Positions 1 through 6,132 of a stretch of DNA of 17,427 bases are shown in pieces. Below the pieces are notes generated by a model that was given only the letters and a program-made list of their open reading frames with translations, was not told the origin of the DNA and searched no databases. The stretch is from Hyphomicrobiales bacterium (lineage in GTDB: Bacteria > Pseudomonadota > Alphaproteobacteria > Rhizobiales > Aestuariivirgaceae), in contig JABDJG010000317.1 of the NCBI GenBank assembly GCA_013002595.1, positions 1 through 17,427 of the forward strand. The letters run 5' to 3'. The first letter of the stretch is position 1. Every line of letters begins with the position of its first letter. The translations under genes and the position numbers were made by a program.

Positions 1-2358
1 AAGGATTACATACCCTGGTATGACTGGCTGCTCGCTGGCCTGGGCATAGTCGTTTGCCTTTATGCAATCGTGTTCAACGATGCGATTTCGGTCCGCGCCG
101 GCCTGCCGATCCCTGCCGATCTGGTCATATCCGGCCTCGGCCTTATCGTGCTCGCCATATCGGTCTACCGATCGCTCGGCCTGCCGCTGGCGGTCATTTC
201 AACGATTTTCATCTGCTATGTCTTTTTCGGCCATGCGGAATCGCTGCCCGAAGTTTTGCGCTGGAAAGGCGCCTCGTTCGGCAAGGCGACCTGGCACTAT
301 TGGATGCAGGATGAGGGCGTCTTCGGTGTCGCGCTCAAGGTGTCCGCTGAACTGATCTTCCTGTTCGTTCTGTTCGGTGCGATCCTGGAAAAGGCCGGCG
401 CCGGCAACTATTTCATCAAGCTGGCCTTTTCCCTGCTTGGCCATCTTCGCGGTGGGCCGGCCAAGGCCGCGGTCATCGCATCGGCCATGAGCGGGCTTTA
501 TTCCGGCTCCTCCATCGCCAACACGGTCACCACAGGCACCTTCACCATCCCGCTGATGAAACGGACAGGCTTCTCGGCCGAAAAGGCTGGCGCGGTCGAG
601 GTTGCCTCATCGACCAACGGTCAGCTGACCCCGCCGGTGATGGGTGCTGCCGCCTTCCTGATCGCTGAATTTACCGGCATCCCCTATACCGAAATCCTGA
701 AACATGCCCTGGTACCGGCACTGGTCTCCTATATCGCCCTTGTCTACATCGTGCACCTGGAAGCGATGAAGCTTGACCTGAAGGGCCTGCCCAAGCCGAC
801 ATCGACGATGACCTTTGCCGCCAAGATGATCGGCGTGCTGACCGGCTTTATCGGTGTCGCCGTCCTGTTCGGCCTGGTCTATTACACGCTCGGCTGGATC
901 AAGGTCGCTGCCCCCGATGCCTCGTTCCTGGCGGTCATGATCATTTCAGCGATTGCCTACGTTGTGCTGTTGTGGGTCGCCTCCAGGCAACCGGATCTGG
1001 TCGTGGACCCACCTGATGCCCCGATTCTGGAGTTGCCGCGCGCCGGCGCCACCGCGATCACCGGGCTGTATTATGTCTTGCCGATCGTCATCCTGATCTG
1101 GTGCATCCTGCCGACGCCGGACCGCCTGTCGCCCGGCCTGGCCGCATTCTGGGCGGTCATCGCCATGAGCGTCGTGACTCTGACCCATCACCCGATCAAG
1201 CAGCTCATGCGCGGCGGCGGCGATATCGTCGGTGCGCTGCGCCAAGGTCTCGATGAGTGGATTGACGGCATGATCTCCGGTGCGCGCAACATGATCTCGA
1301 TCGGCATCGCAACCGGTGCTGCCGGCATCATTATCGGTTCGATCTCGCTGACCGGCGCCCACCAGATCGTCGGTGAATTTGTCGAATTCCTGTCCGGCGG
1401 CAACCTCTTGCTGATGCTTGGCCTGGTTGCGGTCATGAGCCTGATCCTCGGCATGGGCCTGCCGACCACGGCCAACTACATCGTGGTTTCCTCGCTGATG
1501 GCGCCGGTGATCGTGGCGCTCGGCGCCAAGTCCGGCCTCATCGTGCCGCTGATCGCGGTTCATCTGTTCGTGTTCTATTTCGGCATCCTTGCCGATGATA
1601 CACCGCCGGTCGGCCTTGCCGCCTTTGCCGCTGCCGCCATTTCGGGCGGTGATCCGATCAAGACCGGTCTGCAGGGTTTTGCCTACGACATCCGTACCGC
1701 CTTGTTGCCGTTCCTGTTCATCTTCAACACCGAACTTCTGCTGATCGATGTCGGACCGGCAAAGGCGGTGTTCGTGTTTATTGTCGCGGTGATCGCGATG
1801 ATGTTGTTTGCGGCAGCGACACAAAGCTGGTTCCTGACCCGCAACAGGGTCTGGGAGTCAGTTGCGCTCCTGCTGATCGCCTTTACCTTGTTCAGGCCGG
1901 GGTACTGGCTCGACCAGATCTCGCCGCCATATCATGATGTGAACCCGGCAATGGTCTTTGAAGTGGTCAAGGAGGTGCCGCCCGACGGCAAGCTGACGGT
2001 GGTTGTCTCCGGGCCGAACTTCAATACCGGCAAACCCGACTCGACCACCTTGCTGCTCAATCTTGGCCAACCGAAAGATGCAGCCGAAAGGCTCGCCGCC
2101 GCTGGCCTGACGGTGACCAACGAAGACGGCCGCATCAAGATTGAGGAACCGGTGCAGGGAACGCCACTGTTTGAAAAGATCGGCAGGCTGTTCGACTACT
2201 ATGCCGACGAGCCGGTTGAGGTAAAGACCATCAAGAAGCCCGCCGATCGCATGCCCAAGGAAGTGTTCTACATTCCAGCGCTCGCGTTGCTTGCCCTGAT
2301 CGCCATGTTGCAATTGCGCCGCCGGCGCGCAGGTGAAGCTGCTACCGCTGCTGCCTGA
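1..2358 (+). CDS. TRAP transporter fused permease (DctQM, 4TM/12TM), 5'-partial
   Basis: Integral membrane permease of a tripartite ATP-independent periplasmic transporter, which takes up organic acids or similar solutes using an ion gradient and a periplasmic binding protein. The reading frame is open from base 1 (KDYIPWYDWLLAG...), a stretch typical of an internal part of fused TRAP permeases, so the true start lies upstream; GTG at 70 is only an internal codon. 785 residues are visible. Many hydrophobic segments run through about residue 640. The DctM signature is clear from about residue 165 (GLYSGSSIANTVTTGTFTIP, then ASSTNGQLTPPVMGAAAF), and a second one near 485-500 (GMGLPTTANYIV). The last ~150 residues are largely soluble with one final hydrophobic segment and a basic tail, matching the DUF3394-type extension of fused TRAP permeases. 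Fused permeases usually work with TAXI-type binding proteins, so that gene probably lies just upstream, outside the window. The substrate is unknown. The gene ends 5 nt from the convergent metAA stop. Confidence 0.93.
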   Translation, partial: KDYIPWYDWLLAGLGIVVCLYAIVFNDAISVRAGLPIPADLVISGLGLIVLAISVYRSLGLPLAVISTIFICYVFFGHAESLPEVLRWKGASFGKATWHYWMQDEGVFGVALKVSAELIFLFVLFGAILEKAGAGNYFIKLAFSLLGHLRGGPAKAAVIASAMSGLYSGSSIANTVTTGTFTIPLMKRTGFSAEKAGAVEVASSTNGQLTPPVMGAAAFLIAEFTGIPYTEILKHALVPALVSYIALVYIVHLEAMKLDLKGLPKPTSTMTFAAKMIGVLTGFIGVAVLFGLVYYTLGWIKVAAPDASFLAVMIISAIAYVVLLWVASRQPDLVVDPPDAPILELPRAGATAITGLYYVLPIVILIWCILPTPDRLSPGLAAFWAVIAMSVVTLTHHPIKQLMRGGGDIVGALRQGLDEWIDGMISGARNMISIGIATGAAGIIIGSISLTGAHQIVGEFVEFLSGGNLLLMLGLVAVMSLILGMGLPTTANYIVVSSLMAPVIVALGAKSGLIVPLIAVHLFVFYFGILADDTPPVGLAAFAAAAISGGDPIKTGLQGFAYDIRTALLPFLFIFNTELLLIDVGPAKAVFVFIVAVIAMMLFAAATQSWFLTRNRVWESVALLLIAFTLFRPGYWLDQISPPYHDVNPAMVFEVVKEVPPDGKLTVVVSGPNFNTGKPDSTTLLLNLGQPKDAAERLAAAGLTVTNEDGRIKIEEPVQGTPLFEKIGRLFDYYADEPVEVKTIKKPADRMPKEVFYIPALALLALIAMLQLRRRRAGEAATAAA

Positions 2359-2363
2359 TCCGG

Positions 2364-3302
2364 TCAGGCGGCAGTGTCGAGCGACCGGGCAGCCGGCCTG
2401 AGCGCTTTGGCGGATCGCCGTTGCTCGGCGATGTGTGTCCAGTTGGCAAAGAACCGCCGGGCGCTCCTTGCCCAGGACGCATGCGGCGCCTGCCAGGGGT
2501 TGTCGTCCGGGAAATAATTTTTCGGAATAGGTGCGGCCTGGTCGCACTGCTGGTCCCGCTCATATTCGCGCGCCAGCGTGTCGGCGTCATATTCCAGATG
2601 GTTGAACATATAAAGCGCCGATGAGGCTTCGTCCTCGACCAGCCCGACGCCGGTTTCGCGTGACGCGGCAGCGACATACAGATCGGGCACATTGAGCAGG
2701 TCGTCCCAGCGCACTTCGGTATGGCGCGACACCGGCGTTGCAAATTGCGCGCCCATGCCGGCAACGCATGGTGAGCCGTAACGGAAGACCTGTTGCGGGT
2801 AGACGCCTGAGGCCTTGGCCTTGAGGACGTGCTTGGGCACGCCGTGATAGTGATGGAGCGCGGCCTGCGCCGCCCAGCAGATGAACAGCCCGGGCGTGCC
2901 GGTTTGCTTGATGACATCAAACAGCGCGGTCAGCTCGTGCCAGTAATCAACTTCCTCGAACGCCATCATTTCAACCGGTGCGCCGGTCACGATCACCCCG
3001 TCGAATTGCAGGTGCCGGGCTGCGCCAAGATCCTTGTAGAAGCGCGCAAGGTGCCGGGCACAGGTATTCCGGCTGACCCGCGAGGCCGGGCACAGGAAGG
3101 TCAGATCGATCGGCAGGCTGCAGCCAGCCAGTTGCCGGGCAATCTGGGTTTCAGTCGTAATCTTGTCCGGCATCAGATTGACCAGGCCAACCCGCAGCAC
3201 CGGCCGGGCCGCGGTCGCAAACAGCGGCCCCGAAGTCACGGGCAGACCCTCGCGTCGCAGTTTGTCGATGGCCGGCAGGCCGGTTGGTAAAGCAAGCGTC
3301 AT
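2364..3302 (-). CDS. metAA: Homoserine O-acetyltransferase (MetA family, HAT type)
   Basis: Cytoplasmic enzyme that activates homoserine by O-acylation, the first committed step of methionine synthesis. 312 aa, the usual MetA length. With the ATG at 3302 the numbering falls exactly on the family's known positions: nucleophile Cys142 (FICWAAQAA), His235 and Glu237 (NHLEYD). A TTG 24 nt further upstream would add eight residues not found in the family, so I reject it; no strong ribosome binding site is visible for the ATG. Position 111 is Glu (TGAPVEMM), where succinyl-CoA-using E. coli MetA has Gly. Family work links Glu111 to acetyl-CoA use, so O-acetylhomoserine is the predicted product. This agrees with the O-acetylhomoserine sulfhydrylase encoded just upstream in the same transcript. 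Acyl specificity is inferred from one residue plus context. Confidence 0.92.
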   Translation of the reverse strand: MTLALPTGLPAIDKLRREGLPVTSGPLFATAARPVLRVGLVNLMPDKITTETQIARQLAGCSLPIDLTFLCPASRVSRNTCARHLARFYKDLGAARHLQFDGVIVTGAPVEMMAFEEVDYWHELTALFDVIKQTGTPGLFICWAAQAALHHYHGVPKHVLKAKASGVYPQQVFRYGSPCVAGMGAQFATPVSRHTEVRWDDLLNVPDLYVAAASRETGVGLVEDEASSALYMFNHLEYDADTLAREYERDQQCDQAAPIPKNYFPDDNPWQAPHASWARSARRFFANWTHIAEQRRSAKALRPAARSLDTAA

Positions 3303-3388
3303 GTCTGTTGCGCACGTTAGAGTCAAACTCAGTCGATCAGGGGAGCCGGCAAACCGGGGGTGTGGCAGCCAACTCCCCCTTAACTGAT
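3303..3388 (-). other. metY-metAA intercistronic spacer with potential stem-loops
   Basis: The 86-nt spacer can fold. GGGGAG (3340-3345) pairs with CTCCCC (3373-3378), enclosing a CCGG-CAAA-CCGG hairpin at 3346-3357; an alternative pairing uses GGGGG 3356-3360 with CCCCC 3375-3379. A further small GAGT/ACTC hairpin lies at 3320-3330, close to the metAA start. No run of T follows either stem, so this is not a simple intrinsic terminator. It might tune metAA translation or mRNA decay. Folding was judged by eye only. Confidence 0.3.
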
Positions 3389-4711
3389 TCAGGCCGCTAC
3401 TGCCGCCGAAGCATTCGGGTTCACCGCTGCATGAAGCGCCTGGTCGATGTCGGCGATGATGTCATCGATATGCTCGATGCCGACCGACAAACGCACATAC
3501 CCGGGCGTCACGCCGGACGCCAGCTGTTCGGCGGCACTTAGCTGCTGGTGTGTCGAGGTTGCCGGATGAATGGCCAGTGACCGCGCATCGCCGATATTGG
3601 CGACATGGTAGATCATGTTGAGCGCATCGATGAAGCGCATGCCGGCGTCCTGGCCACCGGCGATCTCAAACCCGACCAGGCCGCCGAAGCCACCGGTCAT
3701 ATAGGCATCGGCCCGGCGCCGGGGTTCGCCATCCTGCTGACCGGGATGGATCACTTTGTCAGCGGCTGGATGACCGGACAGGAATTCTGCAACCGCGGCC
3801 GCATTGCGGCAATGCTCACGCATCCTGAGCGGCAAAGTCTCCAGGCCCTGAATGAACTGGAACGCATTGAACGGGCTCATCGCCGAACCAAGGTCGCGCA
3901 TCACCGTCACCCGGCATTTGAGAATATAGGCAATCGGCCCGAGCGGTTTTGCCGCCTCGCTCCACACCGCGCCGTGATAGCTTGGATCCGGCTGGTTGAG
4001 CAACGGATGGCGCCTGGCATGCTTTTCCCAGTCGAAGCGGCCGGAATCGATGATCATGCCGCCGATCGACGTGCCGTGACCGCCGATATACTTGGTCGTT
4101 GAATAGACAACGATATGCGCACCATGATCGATCGGCCGGCAGATAATCGGTGCCGCCGTGTTGTCGACGATGAGGGGAATGCCGAGGTCATCACCGATGC
4201 CGGCGACTTCGCCTATCGGAAACACCTCCAGTTTCGGATTCGGCAAGGTCTCGGCGTAATACGCCCGTGTCTTGTCGTCCGTTGCCCGGCGGAAGTTTTC
4301 CGGATCGGCCGGGTCGACGAAGCGCACTTCGATGCCCATGGTCTCCAGCGTATTGGCGAACAGGTTCCAACTGCCGCCATACAGATCGGTCGAGCTGACG
4401 ATATTGTCGCCGCTGCGGGCGATGTTCTGAATCGCCAGCGCCGAGGCTGCCTGGCCCGAACTGGTCGCCAATGCTGCAGCACCGTCCTCCAGTGCCGCCA
4501 TGCGCTGTTCCAGAACATCCGTCGTCGGGTTCATGACGCGGGTGTAGATGTTGCCCAGTTCCTCCAGGGCAAAAAGCTTGCAGGCGGTTTCAGTGCTTTC
4601 GAACTGATAGGAGGTCGTCTGGTAGATCGGCACCGCCACCGCACCGGTCGCCGGATCGGCCCGGTAGGCGGCATGCAGCGCGACGGTCTCGGGATTGTTG
4701 CTTGACGTCAT
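3389..4711 (-). CDS. metY: O-acetylhomoserine sulfhydrylase (MetY; PLP-dependent)
   Basis: Cys/Met-metabolism PLP enzyme, 440 aa, converting O-acetylhomoserine plus sulfide into homocysteine and acetate in the cytoplasm. Visible family features are NIYTRVMNPT at residues 54-63 (Tyr56 and Arg58, phosphate contacts from the neighbouring subunit), SSGQAA at 84-89, LYGGS at 110-114 (Tyr111 stacks on the cofactor ring), the Asp of VDNT at 183, and the PLP lysine Lys207 in YSTTKYIGGHG. The length and the 'STTKYIGGHGTSIGG' context favour the MetY branch over cystathionine gamma-synthase. The ATG at 4711 has a good Shine-Dalgarno (AGGAGA, about 8 nt away). It lies 31 nt behind the alpha/beta hydrolase and 86 nt ahead of metAA. 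With metAA it supplies a direct-sulfhydrylation route. A side activity as an O-acetylserine sulfhydrylase is possible. Confidence 0.93.
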   Translation of the reverse strand: MTSSNNPETVALHAAYRADPATGAVAVPIYQTTSYQFESTETACKLFALEELGNIYTRVMNPTTDVLEQRMAALEDGAAALATSSGQAASALAIQNIARSGDNIVSSTDLYGGSWNLFANTLETMGIEVRFVDPADPENFRRATDDKTRAYYAETLPNPKLEVFPIGEVAGIGDDLGIPLIVDNTAAPIICRPIDHGAHIVVYSTTKYIGGHGTSIGGMIIDSGRFDWEKHARRHPLLNQPDPSYHGAVWSEAAKPLGPIAYILKCRVTVMRDLGSAMSPFNAFQFIQGLETLPLRMREHCRNAAAVAEFLSGHPAADKVIHPGQQDGEPRRRADAYMTGGFGGLVGFEIAGGQDAGMRFIDALNMIYHVANIGDARSLAIHPATSTHQQLSAAEQLASGVTPGYVRLSVGIEHIDDIIADIDQALHAAVNPNASAAVAA

Positions 4712-4742
4712 GTAAGTCTCTCCTGATGTAATGGTGCGGTGG

Positions 4743-5609
4743 TTAGGCAGCGTGTTGCTGCGGATGGCTGAACCGCCAGGTTGGCTCGTCTGCCTCGGCA
4801 GCCCTGATATGGCCCGAGACCAGCGGGTCGACGATATGCGGGTCGCTCAGCGGCAGCATGTGCCCGGCGCCCGGGATCATGTGCAGTCTGGCGCCCGGAA
4901 TCGCCTCGGCCAGCATCTCGGTTGTCCGCTGGGCCGGCATCGGGCTGTCCAGGCCCAGCAACGCCATTGTCGGGCAGTTCAGCCGGGCGCACTCTTCCAG
5001 TAACCAGTCTTCACTGTTGGCAGCGGCAAAATTGTTGATCACCTGACCGATCTGGCTGACCAGATAAGCCCGCAGCCGCGGATGAGTGTCCAACCAGGCC
5101 CCGTCACCGTTCCAGAAGTCGATGAAATGCTGCATGCCGGCTGCCGGATTGCCCAGCGCTGCCGCGGCATTGACCACACCGCTCAGGGCCTCGATCGTGG
5201 CATGGAGCCGCTGGTCGGCGGCATGGCCATCCCTCAGAAGGTGAAAGACGGTCGGTTCGATCAGCGTCAGGCTGCGCACCCATTCGGGATGGCCCAGCGC
5301 GATCTTCAGTGCGACGGCGCCACCATACGAATGGCCGACAAGATGCACCGGCTCTTCCCAGGCCTCGATCATGCCGAAGATGAAGTCGGCCTCACTGGCA
5401 AGGGATCCGCTGTGCCCGCCAGGCCAGGCATCCGATCCGCCGTAGCCGGGAAGGTCAGGCGTGAAAACGCAATGCCGGTTTTCCAGATGCTCGCCAAGGC
5501 TCTTCCACTGGACGCCGCTGCTGGCGCTGGAGTGCAGCGCAACGACGGTGGAGCCCGTGCCCGTGGCGCCGAAGTTCAGGCGCGATCCATTGATATTAAT
5601 TGCCGGCAT
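4743..5609 (-). CDS. Alpha/beta-fold hydrolase of unknown substrate
   Basis: 288-aa soluble hydrolase. The fold's landmarks are present: an oxyanion region near residue 26 (HSSASSG), DLPGYGGSD at 52-60, the nucleophile elbow GHSYGG with Ser94, and probable acid Asp221 (LLGLDSP) and base His250 (GAGHMLP). The segment at about 125-200 between Ser94 and Asp221 is the cap/lid. I chose ATG 5609 because AGGAGA lies about 8 nt upstream, the same arrangement as metY, and the first residues then begin the beta-strand; a TTG at 5636 is less likely. The start overlaps the end of the DUF1127 gene by 14 nt, suggesting coupled translation, and metY follows after 31 nt. An esterase, C-C hydrolase or thioesterase role is possible. 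It is much shorter than homoserine acetyltransferase MetX and is not that enzyme. Its place ahead of metY-metAA hints at a link to acyl-homoserine or sulfur metabolism, but this is only inference. Confidence 0.88.
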   Translation of the reverse strand: MPAININGSRLNFGATGTGSTVVALHSSASSGVQWKSLGEHLENRHCVFTPDLPGYGGSDAWPGGHSGSLASEADFIFGMIEAWEEPVHLVGHSYGGAVALKIALGHPEWVRSLTLIEPTVFHLLRDGHAADQRLHATIEALSGVVNAAAALGNPAAGMQHFIDFWNGDGAWLDTHPRLRAYLVSQIGQVINNFAAANSEDWLLEECARLNCPTMALLGLDSPMPAQRTTEMLAEAIPGARLHMIPGAGHMLPLSDPHIVDPLVSGHIRAAEADEPTWRFSHPQQHAA

Positions 5610-5838
5610 AACGGCGTCTCCTGTCTGTTTGGTCAACGCACACGATCGATGTGATTTCGCTGCGGTGCAGTCCGATGTCTTTCAAGGTGTGGCCGTTCAG
5701 GCCGCGCAGGTCACGCATCGCGCGGTGCTCCTGACGGCGCTGGCGCAGCGCGCAAAGACGCCGGGCAATCATGCTGGTGACCGTTTTCCGTTCGGTGGCA
5801 GCTGGCCTGACGGCACGCGATAAGGCTGTGGCGGTCAT
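5596..5838 (-). CDS. DUF1127 (YjiS-like) small protein
   Basis: 80-aa, strongly basic protein. The C-terminal half carries the DUF1127 pattern: an arginine-rich helix (RRLCALRQRRQ, 26-36), then DLRGLNGHTLKDIGLHRSEI at 43-62, with the characteristic L-x-DIGL-x-R core. Such small Arg-rich proteins are common and often multi-copy in Alphaproteobacteria. Some have been tied to RNA turnover and phosphate or carbon physiology in Agrobacterium, but the biochemical role is not settled. The ATG at 5838 has AAGGAG about 10 nt upstream. The stop lies inside the start region of the alpha/beta hydrolase (14-nt overlap). It is the first gene of the likely operon leading to metY and metAA. Confidence 0.85.
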   Translation of the reverse strand: MTATALSRAVRPAATERKTVTSMIARRLCALRQRRQEHRAMRDLRGLNGHTLKDIGLHRSEITSIVCVDQTDRRRRYAGN

Positions 5839-5927
5839 GGGGAGAACTCCTTCGTCTCAAATGCGTTTCGATGAGCGAAGGTGTAGGGGCGCCGGGTTTC
5901 AGCAAGATGTCGCGGAATGCCTCAACG

Positions 5928-5943
5928 TGTTTCTTTTGTTTCA
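5928..5943 (-). repeat. Inverted partner of the GAAACA tandem repeat, upstream of DUF1127
   Basis: On the minus strand this reads TGAAACAAAAGAAACA and matches the plus-strand element at 6029-6044 in 14 of 16 positions, keeping the 9-bp period. It lies 90 nt upstream of the DUF1127 ATG. That is about the same distance as the plus-strand copy has from the kinase gene, so the two elements are arranged nearly symmetrically. Confidence 0.55.
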
Positions 5944-6028
5944 GATTGCCATAATCGGGATCGCTGTAGCGCCAGGGTGTGATCCGCTGGAAACAGGCCG
6001 CTATACGCTTACGTCAACGGAAATTGGC

Positions 6029-6050
6029 TGAAACAATTGAAACAATTGCC
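6029..6050 (+). repeat. 9-bp tandem direct repeat TGAAACAAT x2 upstream of kinase gene
   Basis: TGAAACAAT is repeated back to back (6029-6037 and 6038-6046) and then runs into TGCC. The same unit, as GGAAACAATGCC, recurs at 6070-6081. CAATTG, itself a palindrome, occurs twice separated by AAA. The position, 83-104 nt ahead of the kinase ATG, fits an activator or repressor site. Confidence 0.6.
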
Positions 6051-6132
6051 CTGCGTTCTGACAAGTTGCGGAAACAATGCCTCGATAGTGTATTTTCACC
6101 TCATGTGAACTTTGAATATCGAGAGCAGATCA

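Larger units (their letters stand above)
5839..6132. promoter_or_regulatory. Divergent intergenic region with clustered GAAACA motifs
   Basis: This 294-bp spacer separates the leftward DUF1127/met operon from the rightward kinase gene and holds no convincing ORF. GAAACA or its complement occurs at 5928-5933 and 5937-5942 (both on the minus strand), and at 5990-5995, 6030-6035, 6039-6044 and 6071-6076 (plus strand). Two of these are tandem pairs with a 9-bp period: TGAAACAATTGAAACA at 6029-6044, and on the opposite strand a 16-mer differing at two positions at 5928-5943. The pairs point toward their respective genes. A transcription-factor binding region for the divergent promoters is likely. 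No confident -35/-10 pair could be assigned for either side. Confidence 0.55.

Noticed and set aside
3303..3326. TTG at 3326 as the metAA start
   Set aside because: The ATG at 3302 gives exact family numbering for residues 111, 142, 235 and 237; the extension has no counterpart in MetA.
4712..4742. SAM riboswitch (SAM-II or similar) upstream of metY
   Set aside because: Only 31 nt separate the hydrolase stop from metY, too short for a known SAM aptamer, and no recognisable core is present.
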